From Castellaniella denitrificans (GTDB lineage Bacteria; Pseudomonadota; Gammaproteobacteria; Burkholderiales; Burkholderiaceae_B), in the NCBI RefSeq assembly GCF_042653765.1, contig NZ_JBHSEZ010000003.1:59690-123689 (forward strand): a stretch of 64,000 nucleotides of DNA, given 5' to 3'. The position numbers and the translations under genes are program-made. Each line of letters begins with the position of its first letter. Position 1 is the stretch's first letter. Below the pieces are notes generated by a model. That model had not been told where the DNA came from, searched no databases, and worked only from the letters and a program-made list of their open reading frames with translations. Shown here one piece after another: positions 8,656 to 18,858 of this stretch.

Positions 8656-9558
8656 ATGGACTTTATCCTCCAGCAATTCATCAATGGGGTGACGGTCGGC
8701 GGCATCTACGCGCTGATCGCGCTGGGCTACACCATGGTCTACGGGGTGCTCAAGCTGATCAACTTCGCCCACGGCGACCTGTGCATCCTGGGCGCCTTCA
8801 TCGGCCTGACCACCCTCACCTCCGGCGTCTTCGGCGGCCTGTCCACGCCGGTCCTGCTGATCCTGGCGTTCCTGATCGCCATGATCGCGGTGGCCGTGGC
8901 CGGCACCCTGCTCGACCAGTTCGCCTACAAGCCCCTGCGCAAGGCCCCGCGCCTGTCGGCCGTGGTGTCCGCCCTGGGCGCCTCGATGCTGATCCAGAAC
9001 GGCATCATGCTGATCTGGAGCCCGAACGTCCAGGTCTTCCCCAACAACCTCCTGCCCAACATCAACTGGGAAATCGGCGGAGCCCACATCAGCTTCGTCC
9101 AACTGCTGATCATCGTCGGCGCCTTCGTGCTGATGGCCGCGCTGTATTTCTTCGTGCACCACACCCGCGTGGGCACCGCCATCCGCGCCACCGCCATCGA
9201 CCAGGACGCCGCGCGCCTGATGGGGGTCAACGTCAACCGCGTGATCGCCATGGTCTTCATCATCGGCCCGGTCCTGGGCGCGGTGGGCGGCCTGTTCATC
9301 GGCCTGTACTACCGCCAGACCTACTTCACCATGGGCTGGTCCTACGGCCTGAGCGCCTTCATCGCAGCCATCATCGGCGGCATCGGCAACATCCCCGGCG
9401 CCATGCTGGGCGGGCTGGTGCTGGGCCTGTTCAACGCCTTCGCCGCCGGCTACGTCTCCAGCTCCTGGCAGGACGCCATCACCTTCGCCCTGCTGATCGC
9501 CATCCTGCTGGTGCGCCCCACCGGCCTGCTGGGCGAACGCGTCGCGGAAAAGGTGTAA
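8656..9558 (+). CDS. livH: Branched-chain amino acid ABC transporter permease LivH
   Basis: One of two inner-membrane permeases of the Liv importer. The 300 residues contain about eight hydrophobic segments. The family N-terminus is seen in FINGVTVGGIYALIALGYTM and GVLKLINFAHGDL. The cytoplasmic coupling region has TRVGTAIRATAIDQDAARLM, then GVNVNR. It lies between livJ and livM (4-bp gap to livM). Its length is normal. Confidence 0.95.
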   Translation: MDFILQQFINGVTVGGIYALIALGYTMVYGVLKLINFAHGDLCILGAFIGLTTLTSGVFGGLSTPVLLILAFLIAMIAVAVAGTLLDQFAYKPLRKAPRLSAVVSALGASMLIQNGIMLIWSPNVQVFPNNLLPNINWEIGGAHISFVQLLIIVGAFVLMAALYFFVHHTRVGTAIRATAIDQDAARLMGVNVNRVIAMVFIIGPVLGAVGGLFIGLYYRQTYFTMGWSYGLSAFIAAIIGGIGNIPGAMLGGLVLGLFNAFAAGYVSSSWQDAITFALLIAILLVRPTGLLGERVAEKV

Positions 9559-9562
9559 TCCC

Positions 9563-10531
9563 ATGGACAAACACATGAACCAAGCCTCTCCGGCCGCCCC
9601 CGCGGGCCAGGCCCGCGCGCTGCGCCTGGCCGGTCCCGCGCTGTGGATCCTGGGCCTGCTGATCCCGCAGCTGCTCTCGCCCGCCTGGATCACCATCGGC
9701 GGCATCTTCGCCATCTACTCCATCGTCGCCCTGTCCCAGGACATCGTGCTGGGGCGCGCCGGGATGTACGACATGGGCCACGCGGTCTTCTTCGGCATCG
9801 GCGCCTACACCTGCGCGATCCTGTCGCTGTCCTTCAACTGGCCCGTCCTCTGGACCATTCCGGTGGCCATCGTGCTGGCCGCGGCCCTGGGCGCCATCCT
9901 GTCGGCGCCCATCGTCAAGCTGCGCGGCGACTACCTGCTGGTGGTCACGATCGGCTTCAACGCCATCTTCGTGCTGGCCATGCAGAACAACCTGTTCGGC
10001 CTGACCGGCGGCGCGGACGGCCTGTTCGGCGTGAGCGGCCCGACGCTCTTCGGCCACATGTTCGGCACGCAAAGCGACCTGTTCTACCTGAACTGGGTCG
10101 TGCTGGCCGTGGTCCTGTGGCTGATGGGCAACCTGGACCGCTCCTCGCTGGGGCGCACCTTCCGCTACATCAAGCACGACGAACTGGCGGCCGGCACCCT
10201 GGGGGTCAACGCCCGCAACTACAAGGTCGCCGCCTTCGCGCTGTCGGCGGGGCTTGCCGGGCTCGCCGGCACGCTGTTCGCCATGCAGCTGTCGGCCGTC
10301 AGCCCGGGTTCGTTCCGTTTCACCGATTCGGTGGTGCTCTTCGCCATCGTGCTGGTCGGCGGCCAGGCCTCCGTGCCCGGCGTGCTGCTCGGCACCGCCA
10401 TGATGTTCGTGGTGCCGCAGATCTTCACCGAATTCGCCCAATACCGCTATCTGGCCTTCGGCGTGGCGATGATCCTCGTCATGATCCTGCGTCCGCAGGG
10501 CATCTGGCCGGCCCGCAAGGGGATCATATGA
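9563..10531 (+). CDS. livM: Branched-chain amino acid ABC transporter permease LivM
   Basis: Second inner-membrane permease of the Liv importer, pairing with LivH. The 322 residues are mostly hydrophobic, with the LivM signatures LSQDIVLGRAGMYDMGHAVF and KLRGDYLLVVTIGF. The coupling helix region reads GRTFRYIKHDELAAGTLGVN. Unlike long LivM proteins it lacks a large N-terminal extension. Its TGA overlaps the livG ATG (ATGA), a sign of translational coupling. Confidence 0.95.
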   Translation: MDKHMNQASPAAPAGQARALRLAGPALWILGLLIPQLLSPAWITIGGIFAIYSIVALSQDIVLGRAGMYDMGHAVFFGIGAYTCAILSLSFNWPVLWTIPVAIVLAAALGAILSAPIVKLRGDYLLVVTIGFNAIFVLAMQNNLFGLTGGADGLFGVSGPTLFGHMFGTQSDLFYLNWVVLAVVLWLMGNLDRSSLGRTFRYIKHDELAAGTLGVNARNYKVAAFALSAGLAGLAGTLFAMQLSAVSPGSFRFTDSVVLFAIVLVGGQASVPGVLLGTAMMFVVPQIFTEFAQYRYLAFGVAMILVMILRPQGIWPARKGII

Positions 10532-11375
10532 TGAACACCGCCGTTTCCAGCCCGTCCGGCGACGGGTCCGACATCCTGCTCGAACTCGACGGCATCGGCA
10601 TCAGCTTCGGCGGCCTGCGCGCGGTCGACGACCTCAGCTTCAAGATCCGGCGCGGCGAGATCGTCGGCCTGATCGGCCCCAACGGCGCCGGCAAGACCAC
10701 GGTGTTCAACATGATCACCGGGGTCTACCGGCCCACCGACGGCCACATCCGCTGGCACGGCCGCGACATCACGGGGCTCGCGCCGCACCGCATCGCCGAG
10801 GCCGGCATCCGCCGCACCTTCCAGACCATCCGCCTGTTCCAGGACATGACGGTGCTGGAAAACGTGATCGCCGGCCAGCACCTGCGCATGCGCCAGTCCT
10901 GGTGGCAGGGCCTGCTGAACACGCCCGCCCAACGCCGCGAGGAACGCGAACTGGTCGAACGCGCCATGACGGTGCTGCGCCAGCTCGACCTGGCCGACGT
11001 GGCCCAGGAGATCGCGACGTCCCTGCCCTACGGCGCCCAGCGCCGCGTCGAGATGGCCCGCACGCTGGTGGCCGAGCCCGAGCTCATCATCCTGGACGAA
11101 CCGGCCGCCGGTCTGAACGAACAGGAATCGGCCGCGCTGAACGACACCATCCGCGCCATCCGCGACGCCGGCATCACCGTGATCCTGGTGGAACACGACA
11201 TGAGCGTGGTGATGAACGTCACCGACAACATCGTCGTGATCAACTTCGGCAAGAAGATCGCCGAGGGCAAGCCCGCCGAAATCCGCAGCAATCCGCTCGT
11301 CATCGAGGCCTACCTGGGCCAGGACGACGACGAGGACGATCCGCTGATGAACGCCATACAAGACCAGGTGAACGC

Positions 11376-11379
<4 letters not shown>
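10528..11379 (+). CDS. livG: Branched-chain amino acid ABC transporter ATP-binding protein LivG
   Basis: Cytosolic ATPase subunit of the Liv importer, 283 residues. Walker A is GPNGAGKTT and Walker B is ELIILDEPAAGL. The ABC signature is degenerate (LPYGAQRRVEMAR), as is normal in LivG, and the switch His is in LVEHDM. Two ATG codons are adjacent (10528 and 10531); the first gives the ATGA overlap with livM. A short acidic insert, DDDEDD, lies near the C-terminus (about residue 268). Confidence 0.95.
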
Positions 11380-12089
<710 letters not shown>

Positions 12090-12118
12090 GGCGGCGTCCT
12101 CCCCAGCGAAGCATCACC

Positions 12119-12146
12119 GGACGGCCCCGCGGGGCCGTCCTTTTTT
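12119..12146 (+). terminator. Intrinsic terminator of the liv operon
   Basis: A 10-bp stem, GGACGGCCCC (12119-12128) with GGGGCCGTCC (12131-12140), closes a 2-nt GC gap (the GC-rich tip will open in practice), followed by six T. Confidence 0.92.
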
Positions 12147-12222
12147 GTCATGAACCGTTCGGGTTAAGCTATGGAGCTTGCTCCTCAAGCCCCATCGATT
12201 CAATTTCACAGGAAAAATCCCC

Positions 12223-12504
12223 ATGACCCAAGCCTCCGCCCGCCACATCCTGGTCGATACCGAAGAACAGTGCCTGAAGCTGAAGGCCGACATCGAAGGC
12301 GGCGCCGATTTCGCGGCCGTCGCCCGCGAGCATTCCAGCTGCCCGTCCAGCCGCGACGGCGGCAACCTGGGCACCTTCGGCCGCGGCCAGATGGTGCGCG
12401 AATTCGACGAGGTCGTCTTCAGCGCGCCGGTGGGCGTGGTCCAGGGGCCGGTCCGCACCCAGTTCGGCTACCACCTGGTGGAAGTGACCGACCGGCAGGA
12501 TTGA
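12223..12504 (+). CDS. ppiC: Parvulin-type peptidyl-prolyl cis-trans isomerase
   Basis: Small single-domain prolyl isomerase, 93 residues, with no signal peptide, so probably cytosolic. The parvulin signature is clear: ARHILVDTEEQC, ADFAAVAREHSSCPSS, GGNLGTFGRGQMVREFDEVV and FGYHLVEVTDR. I chose the ATG at 12223 (MTQASARHIL), preceded by AGGAAA, over an in-frame ATG at 12178 that would add an atypical tail. It stands alone between two terminators and converges on putA. Confidence 0.93.
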   Translation: MTQASARHILVDTEEQCLKLKADIEGGADFAAVAREHSSCPSSRDGGNLGTFGRGQMVREFDEVVFSAPVGVVQGPVRTQFGYHLVEVTDRQD

Positions 12505-12525
12505 TCGGTTCGATCCTCCGATCGC

Positions 12526-12561
12526 AAAAAAGGGGGGCACCGGTCGGTGCCCCCCTTTTTT
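12526..12561. terminator. Bidirectional intrinsic terminator between ppiC and putA
   Basis: A perfect 16-bp inverted repeat with a ggtc loop: an A6-G6-CACC arm (12526-12541) against a GGTG-C6-T6 arm (12546-12561). Because the arm begins with A6 and ends with T6, it forms a U-tailed terminator on either strand and serves both convergent genes. Confidence 0.93.
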
Positions 12562-12578
12562 CTTCAGGCGATACCTGA

Positions 12579-15500
12579 TTACCCTACCATCATCAGGCTG
12601 GCGTTGCCTCCGGCGGCGGCGGTGTTGACGCAGACCGAGACTTCGCGGACCAGCATTTCCAGGGGATAGGCCTTGCCGGCGGAGAGTTCGTCGGCGCGGC
12701 GGGCCAGGATCGGGACGATCGGACCGGGGCGGCCGGCGACCGCGCGGGACAGCGTCTGCAGGCCGTCGCTGTCGCCCTCGTAGAGGACCGCCTGGAAGTC
12801 GGCCGTGACGGCGGCGTCCGGCGCCACCCAGCGGATGCCGGCGGACGCCGGGCGCGCCGCGTGGAAGGCGCGCACTTCGGGATGATCCACCCACAGCATG
12901 TCGTTGCCCGTGCGGTGGCAGGCCTCCAGTTGCGCCTGCGCCCCGGCCGCGCTGGCCGCGTGGCACAGCACCGTGCCGCGCGGCTTCAGGTGGTACTGGT
13001 TGGTCTCGCCAGTGGGTCCGGGCAGCGTCAGCGGCCGGGCGCCCTTGCCCACCACCCCTTCGACCGGCAGGGAACTGGGCGTGTCGACCAGCAGGCGGTG
13101 CAGGTACAGGGGGCCGCCGGCCTTCGGACCGGTACCCGACAGGCCCTCGCCGCCGAAGGGCTGCACGCCCACGGTCGCGCCGACGATGTTGCGGTTCACG
13201 TAGATGTTGCCCGCGTGGATGCGGTCGGTGACGTGGCGCACGGTCTCGTCCAGGCGGGTATGGACGCCGAAGGTCAGGCCGTAGCCCCGGCCGTTGATGG
13301 CGTCGATCACCGCGTCGAGATCCTGGCGGCGGTAGCGCAGCACGTGCAGGACCGGGCCGAAGACTTCGCGCTCCAGCTCGGCGATGTCGGAGATCTCGAT
13401 CAGGGTCGGCGCCACGAAGGTGCCGTGGCGCACCTGGTCACCGTCCATCGGATGCCGGTCGACGGCATGGCCGGCCGCCCGCATGGCCTGGACGTGGCGC
13501 TCGATCACGGCCTGGGCCTCGGCGTCGATCACCGGACCGATGTCGGTGGACAGCAGTTCGGGACGCCCCACGCGCAACTCGTTCATGGCGCCGCGCAGCA
13601 TCGTCAGGGTGCGGTCGGCGCAATCTTCCTGGACGCACAGCACGCGCAGCGCGGAACAGCGCTGGCCCGCCGAATCGAAGGCCGAGCTGAGCACGTCGTA
13701 GACGACCTGCTCGGTCAGTGCCGAGGAATCCACGATCAGGGCGTTCTGCCCGCCGGTCTCGGCGATCAGGGGGATCGGGTGGCCGGCGCCGTCCAGCCGG
13801 TCGGCCAGCGTGGCGGCGATCAGCCGGGCGACCTCGGTCGAGCCGGTGAACATGACGCCGCGCACCGCCGGACTGGCGACCAGGGCCGCGCCGACGGTCT
13901 CGCCCCGGCCCGGCAGCAGCTGGACCGCATCGGCCGGGATGCCGGCGCGATGCAGCACCGACACGCCGTAGGCGGCGATCAGCGCGGTCTGCTCGGCCGG
14001 CTTGGCCAGCACGACGTTGCCGGCGGCCAGGGCGGCCGCGACCTGGCCGGTGAAGATGGCCAGGGGGAAGTTCCAGGGGCTGATGCACAGCACCGGGCCC
14101 AGCGGCCGGTGGCTGTCGTTGGAGAAGGATTCCTCGATGCGGACGGCGTAGTAGCGCAGGAAATCGACCGCCTCGCGGACTTCGGCGATGGCGTTGGGGA
14201 AGGATTTGCCCGCCTCGCGCACGATCAGGCCGATGGCCGACTGCATCTCGTCTTCCATCAATTGGGCGGCGTGCCGCAGGCACTGCGCCCGCTCGGCGGG
14301 CGGCGTGGCCTGCCAGATCGGCGCCGCGTACTCGGCGCGTCCCAGGGCGGCCTGGACATCGGCCGCGTCGGCTTCGATCACCTGGCCGACCACGTCGCGG
14401 TGGTCCGCCGGATTGAGGACGGGACGGGCGCGCTCGTCCTGCCATTCGCCGGGAGGCGCGGCACGCCATTCCTGGGTGGCGCTGCCCAGCAGCGCGGCCG
14501 CCAGGGAGCCCAGGCGATGCTCGTTGCTGAGATCCAGGCCGGCCGAGTTGGCGCGGTCCTCGTGCGCCCGGTACAGATCGCGCGGCAGGGGGATGCGGTC
14601 GTGCGGCGCCCCCAGGGGCTGGACGGCGCGGGCCTTGCGGACCGGATCGGCCACCAGGGCGTCGATGGGCAGGTCGCGGTCGCCGATCTGGTTGACGAAG
14701 GAGGTGTTCGCGCCGTTTTCCAGCAGGCGGCGCACCAGGTAGGCCAGCAGGGTCTCGTGCGTGCCCACGGGGGCGTAGACGCGGCAGGGGCGGTTCAGGC
14801 GGCCCTTGGCCACCGGGCCGACGACCTCTTCATAAAGCGGTTCGCCCATGCCGTGCAGGCACTGGAACTCGTACTGGCCGGGATAGTAGTTCTCGCCCGC
14901 CATGTAGTAGATGGAGGACAGCGTCTGGGCGTTGTGCGTGGCGAACTGGGGAAAGACGGCTTCCGGGGCGGACAGCAGCTTGCGCGCGCAGGCCAGGTAG
15001 GACACGTCGGTGTGGATCTTGCGCGTGTAGACCGGGTAGCCTTCCAGGCCGTCGACCTGGGCGCGCTTGATCTCGGAATCCCAGTAGGCCCCCTTGACCA
15101 GGCGGACCATCAGGCGGTGCTTGCTGCGGCGCGCCAGATCGATCACGAAATCGATCACGAAGGGCGCGCGCTTCTGGTAGGCCTGGATGACGAAGCCGAT
15201 GCCGTTCCAGCCCCGCAGGCGTTCATCGAAGCACAGGGCTTCCAGCAGGTCCAGGGACAATTCCAGGCGGTCGGCCTCTTCCGCGTCGATGTTCAGGCCG
15301 ATGTCGTAGCGGCGCGCCAGCGCGGCCAGTTCGACCATGCGCGGCAGCAGTTCTTCCATGACCCGGTCGCGCTGGGCGCGCGAATAGCGCGGATGCAGCG
15401 CCGACAGCTTGATGGAGATGCCGGGGCCTTCGTAGATCCCGCGCCCCTGGGAGGCCTTGCCGATGGCGTGGATGGCCTGCTCGTAGGACTGGTAGTAGCG

Positions 15501-16364
15501 CTCGGCGTCCTCCGCCGTCGTGGCGGCCTCGCCCAGCATGTCGTAGGAATAGCGGAAGCCGACGTCCTCGAACTTGCGGCTGTTGGCCAGGGCCGAGGAG
15601 ATCGTCTGGCCGGTGACGAACTGCTCGCCCATCAGGCGCATGGCCATGTTCACGCCGCGCCGGATCAGCGGCTCGCCGCCCTTGGCGATCAGGCGCGTCA
15701 GGGCCTGGGACAGGTTCTGTTCGCTGTTGACGCTGACCAGCTTGCCGGTGACCAGCAGGCCCCAGGTGGCCGCGTTGACGAACAGCGAGCGGGATTCGCC
15801 CACGTGCGCGCGCCAGTCGCCGTGGCTGATCTTGTCGCGGATCAGGGCGTCGCGCGTGGCCTGGTCGGGAATGCGCAGCAGCGCCTCGGCCAGGCACATC
15901 AGGGCGACCCCTTCCTGGCTGGACAGCGAGAATTCCTGGATCAGGCCTTCCACCCCGCCCCCCTTGCGCTTGTCGCGCAGGGTCTGCACCAGCCGGCGGG
16001 CCAGGGCCTCGACCTGGACGGGCTGCAGCGATTCGGCCTGGTCCACCAGCATGGCCACGCATTCCGGCTCCGGCCGGCGGTAGGCGGCGGTGATGGCGGC
16101 GCGCAGCACGGACTGCGGCAGGACTTCCTGGGCGAACTCGTGGAACGGCGCCAGCGCTTCGGGTTCCGCCACAGCCTCCACGGATTCCGCGTCGGGACGC
16201 CGGTCGATCTCGGCGGGCACCTGGCCGCGCTCGATGGCCTCGATGTAGCTCAGCAGGGCCTGCTTGTGCAGCCAGTGCGGCGTGCAGCCCAGTGAATCCG
16301 CCAGGGTCCGCAGGCGCTCGCGCAGCGCCTCATCGACCTTTACACCCAAGGTTACAGTTGCCAT
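12579..16364 (-). CDS. putA: Bifunctional proline dehydrogenase / P5C dehydrogenase with DNA-binding domain
   Basis: Oxidises proline to glutamate via pyrroline-5-carboxylate, at the inner membrane face when active. The 1261-residue protein is a long PutA. Residues 1-48 (TVTLGVKVDEALRERLRTLA) form a ribbon-helix-helix DNA-binding domain. The FAD-binding proline dehydrogenase barrel follows (KLSALHPRYSRAQ, MVRLVKGAYWD). Next comes the aldehyde dehydrogenase domain (ETGGQNALIVDSSAL, then the catalytic Cys in SAGQRCSALRV). The protein ends with the GNASLMMVG motif of trifunctional PutA. The operator at 16431-16484 supports autorepression. No putP transporter is nearby. Confidence 0.96.
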   Translation of the reverse strand: MATVTLGVKVDEALRERLRTLADSLGCTPHWLHKQALLSYIEAIERGQVPAEIDRRPDAESVEAVAEPEALAPFHEFAQEVLPQSVLRAAITAAYRRPEPECVAMLVDQAESLQPVQVEALARRLVQTLRDKRKGGGVEGLIQEFSLSSQEGVALMCLAEALLRIPDQATRDALIRDKISHGDWRAHVGESRSLFVNAATWGLLVTGKLVSVNSEQNLSQALTRLIAKGGEPLIRRGVNMAMRLMGEQFVTGQTISSALANSRKFEDVGFRYSYDMLGEAATTAEDAERYYQSYEQAIHAIGKASQGRGIYEGPGISIKLSALHPRYSRAQRDRVMEELLPRMVELAALARRYDIGLNIDAEEADRLELSLDLLEALCFDERLRGWNGIGFVIQAYQKRAPFVIDFVIDLARRSKHRLMVRLVKGAYWDSEIKRAQVDGLEGYPVYTRKIHTDVSYLACARKLLSAPEAVFPQFATHNAQTLSSIYYMAGENYYPGQYEFQCLHGMGEPLYEEVVGPVAKGRLNRPCRVYAPVGTHETLLAYLVRRLLENGANTSFVNQIGDRDLPIDALVADPVRKARAVQPLGAPHDRIPLPRDLYRAHEDRANSAGLDLSNEHRLGSLAAALLGSATQEWRAAPPGEWQDERARPVLNPADHRDVVGQVIEADAADVQAALGRAEYAAPIWQATPPAERAQCLRHAAQLMEDEMQSAIGLIVREAGKSFPNAIAEVREAVDFLRYYAVRIEESFSNDSHRPLGPVLCISPWNFPLAIFTGQVAAALAAGNVVLAKPAEQTALIAAYGVSVLHRAGIPADAVQLLPGRGETVGAALVASPAVRGVMFTGSTEVARLIAATLADRLDGAGHPIPLIAETGGQNALIVDSSALTEQVVYDVLSSAFDSAGQRCSALRVLCVQEDCADRTLTMLRGAMNELRVGRPELLSTDIGPVIDAEAQAVIERHVQAMRAAGHAVDRHPMDGDQVRHGTFVAPTLIEISDIAELEREVFGPVLHVLRYRRQDLDAVIDAINGRGYGLTFGVHTRLDETVRHVTDRIHAGNIYVNRNIVGATVGVQPFGGEGLSGTGPKAGGPLYLHRLLVDTPSSLPVEGVVGKGARPLTLPGPTGETNQYHLKPRGTVLCHAASAAGAQAQLEACHRTGNDMLWVDHPEVRAFHAARPASAGIRWVAPDAAVTADFQAVLYEGDSDGLQTLSRAVAGRPGPIVPILARRADELSAGKAYPLEMLVREVSVCVNTAAAGGNASLMMVG

Positions 16365-16430
16365 GTTCGAGGTATTCCACGTTGGTAGCGCCGGCCGGGA
16401 AGCCAGCTCGCATCAGGCGCCATGCTAAAA

Positions 16431-16484
16431 GGTTGCACCTGAACTCGCCATTATGGTTAACCCCAAATACAATCAGGTGCAACC
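16431..16484. promoter_or_regulatory. Predicted PutA operator and putA promoter region
   Basis: A perfect 12-bp inverted repeat, GGTTGCACCTGA at 16431-16442 and TCAGGTGCAACC at 16473-16484, lies upstream of putA. Each arm contains GTTGCA, the half-site known for enteric PutA. The AT-rich spacer has a CATAAT (minus strand, 16450-16455) that could be the -10 box. The distal arm overlaps the last codons and stop of pqiC. Confidence 0.7.
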
Positions 16485-17111
16485 GAATTCTGACACGCCT
16501 GGTTTCCCTTGTAAATCGGCCCGGGGATCCGAGGCCTCGCCCGCGATCAGCGCCGCCAGGCGGTCCAGCGCCCGCCGCTGGGCCTCCACCAGCGACGCCA
16601 CGCCCCCGGCGGCGGGCAGGCGCACCGAGGCCCGGCACAGGCGGGCGCGGTCCGCGCCCGGCGCGCGGTCCGTCCAGTCCGCGTCCAGCGCCACGAAGCG
16701 CCCCCAGACCATGTCGAACCGGTCGATCCGCACTTCGATGCGCCGGGCGGGCCGGGATTCCGCGTCCGGCAGGCGCCGCAGGTCCGCGGCGCCCAGCCGG
16801 CGGCCGACCTCCCCCGCCAGCGCGTCGCGGATCTGGTCGCCCAGCGGCGCCGCCCACAGCGAATCGTTCAACACCTGCACCGCCGGATCCCGGGCCGGAT
16901 CGCGCACCACCAGCTGGAGGCGCTCGGCCTCGGCCGGAATCCGCGCCACCGAAAGGCGCAGGCCGCCCTCGGCCGCCTGGACGGCGGCGCCGGCCGCCGG
17001 CCGGCCGGCGGCGTCGGCGGGCGCCGCCAGGCTGTAGTAGCGCGGCGGCACCGCCGCGCAGCCCGCCAGCAGGACCGCCGCGCACACCCAGGCCAGGTTC
17101 GTCCTTTTCAT
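16473..17111 (-). CDS. pqiC: PqiC-like outer-membrane lipoprotein (membrane-integrity transport)
   Basis: Lipoprotein partner of PqiA/PqiB, expected on the inner leaflet of the outer membrane; proposed to help lipid movement across the envelope. The 212 residues have a lipoprotein signal with lipobox LLAGC (Cys18), then the PqiC-type YYSLAAP and a DUF330-like core (RIEVRIDRFDMVWGRFVALD). I chose the ATG at 17111 because GAGGATCG precedes it and the signal peptide begins there. It lies 13 bp after pqiB. Its last codons form part of the putA operator. The assignment rests on operon context plus the lipoprotein motif. Confidence 0.85.
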   Translation of the reverse strand: MKRTNLAWVCAAVLLAGCAAVPPRYYSLAAPADAAGRPAAGAAVQAAEGGLRLSVARIPAEAERLQLVVRDPARDPAVQVLNDSLWAAPLGDQIRDALAGEVGRRLGAADLRRLPDAESRPARRIEVRIDRFDMVWGRFVALDADWTDRAPGADRARLCRASVRLPAAGGVASLVEAQRRALDRLAALIAGEASDPRADLQGKPGVSEFGCT

Positions 17112-17124
17112 GATGCGATCCTCG

Positions 17125-18858
17125 TCAATGCAGCTCATCGGGGGCGCGCCCCCGGATCAGGGCGTCGGGGCGGGCCTGCAGCGTCTCGGACAGCAGGCGC
17201 AGGGCGCGCGCGGCGCGGTCCAGCTCGCCCAGGGTATCCCTCAGCCCGCCCAGCAGAGGCGCGTCGGGGGCCAGCACCGCGCCGACGCGGTCCAGCGAGG
17301 CGCTGGCCGAGGACAGGGCCCGGGTCGCCTGGGGCGCCACCTGGGTGTCCAGGCGCCGCAGCAGGCGGTTCAGGGCCTCCAGGCTGCCGCGCAGGTCGCG
17401 GCCGATGTCCTCGATCGGCACCTTGTCCAGCTTGGCGACGATATTGCCGAGCTGGCCCTGCAACCGGTCGAAGTCGCCCCGCACCGTGGGCACCAGGAAT
17501 CCCTTGTGGCTGGAGAGGTCGCCGGGAATCTCCGGGGCCGCGTGCGCCTCACCGGGGAAGAAATCCAGGGCCACGTACTGCTGGCCGGTCAGCAGGCTGG
17601 CGGTGCGCAGTTGGGCCCGCAGGCCCCGTTCGATCAGGGGAATCAGCAGGGCTTCGCCCTGGAGGCCGCCCGACGCGTCGTTCAACTGCCGGTAGGCGTC
17701 GCTGAAGCGCATCGGATAGAGCTGCGCCCGGACCCGGGAATAGAAGCGCCGGCGCTCGCGGTCGAACTCGAGATCGATGTCGACCACCTTGCCGATCGAC
17801 ATGCCGCGGAAATCGACGTCGGCGCCGACGCGCAGGCCGCGGACCGACTGGTCGAAGCGCAGTTCGATCGGCACCGGATCGCCGTCCGGATCGGCCAGGG
17901 CCTCGTCGCGCGTACCGAACAGGCGATACGTACTGCCGGCGGCGGCCGGCGCGCTGTCCACGACGCCGTCGAAGGAGCTGGATTCGTCCGCCTGGGCGAA
18001 GGCGATGCCGCCGTTCAGGATCGCCGACAGGCCGCTGGTGCGCATCTGGACGCCGTCGGTCGACACCGACAGGTCCACGCCGCTGTCGTTCCAGAAGCGC
18101 GTGTCCGGCGTCACGTAGCGGTCATAGGGCGCCTCGACGAATACGTGCAGGTTGACCGAGCGGCCGTCGGGGGCCATGTCGTAGCTGACGACGCGGCCGA
18201 CCTCGATGCGACGGTAATGGATGCGGGACCCCACGCGCAGCGAGCCCAGCGAATCCGCCTGCAGCACGAAGCGGGTGCCGACCTGGCCGCTGAGCACTTC
18301 CGGCGGATTGCTCAGGCCCTCGAAGGTGCGGACCTGATCGCCCTTGGGCCGCGTGATGGGCGCATCCACGTCGATGTAGACCCCCGACAGCAGCGTGTCC
18401 AGCCCCGAGACCCCCGCGAGGCTGACCTGCGGACGGACGATCCAGAACTTGGAGTCCTTCTGCGTGATGTATTCCGAGCCCTCGCGCCTGAGCTGCACGT
18501 CCACCAGCACGTGCTGGCGGTCCCCGGCGACGCGCACGTCCGACACGTCGCCCACCACCACGTCGCGGTAGCGCAGCTTGGTCTGGCCGGCCTCGACGCC
18601 GGCCGCCGACAGGAAGCTGATGGTGATCACCGGACCGTTGCGCACCCAGGCCGAGGCCAGCAGGGACAGCCCCACCGCCAGCGCCAGCAGGGGCACCAGC
18701 CAGACCCAGGACCAGCGCAGGGAGCGGCCGGGACGGATGACGGGCTCGGCGGCATCCCCGGAGGGGCGCGCGTCCCCGGCGGGACGTGCGCCTTCGGCGG
18801 GGAGCCCCGCATCGGCGGGATCGCCCGGCTTCCGGGCGGGCGGGTCCTCAGTGTCCAT
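17125..18858 (-). CDS. pqiB: PqiB-like MCE-domain protein
   Basis: Periplasm-spanning MCE protein of the Pqi system, likely forming a tunnel for lipids between the membranes. The 577 residues start with a Pro/Asp-rich cytosolic tail, then one transmembrane segment (about 51-71), then repeated MCE modules. Their hallmarks are KLRYRDVVVGDVSDV, GSRIHYRRIEVGRV and ADVDFRGMSIGKV; three copies match PqiB. The C-terminal part is helical, with LLRRLDTQVAPQATRALSSA. The chosen ATG at 18858 lies inside the end of pqiA (11-nt overlap). Confidence 0.92.
   Translation of the reverse strand: MDTEDPPARKPGDPADAGLPAEGARPAGDARPSGDAAEPVIRPGRSLRWSWVWLVPLLALAVGLSLLASAWVRNGPVITISFLSAAGVEAGQTKLRYRDVVVGDVSDVRVAGDRQHVLVDVQLRREGSEYITQKDSKFWIVRPQVSLAGVSGLDTLLSGVYIDVDAPITRPKGDQVRTFEGLSNPPEVLSGQVGTRFVLQADSLGSLRVGSRIHYRRIEVGRVVSYDMAPDGRSVNLHVFVEAPYDRYVTPDTRFWNDSGVDLSVSTDGVQMRTSGLSAILNGGIAFAQADESSSFDGVVDSAPAAAGSTYRLFGTRDEALADPDGDPVPIELRFDQSVRGLRVGADVDFRGMSIGKVVDIDLEFDRERRRFYSRVRAQLYPMRFSDAYRQLNDASGGLQGEALLIPLIERGLRAQLRTASLLTGQQYVALDFFPGEAHAAPEIPGDLSSHKGFLVPTVRGDFDRLQGQLGNIVAKLDKVPIEDIGRDLRGSLEALNRLLRRLDTQVAPQATRALSSASASLDRVGAVLAPDAPLLGGLRDTLGELDRAARALRLLSETLQARPDALIRGRAPDELH

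Noticed and set aside
12861..16295. Long plus-strand open frame opposite putA
   Set aside because: Antisense shadow; low-complexity translation and no ribosome-binding site, while putA is unmistakable.
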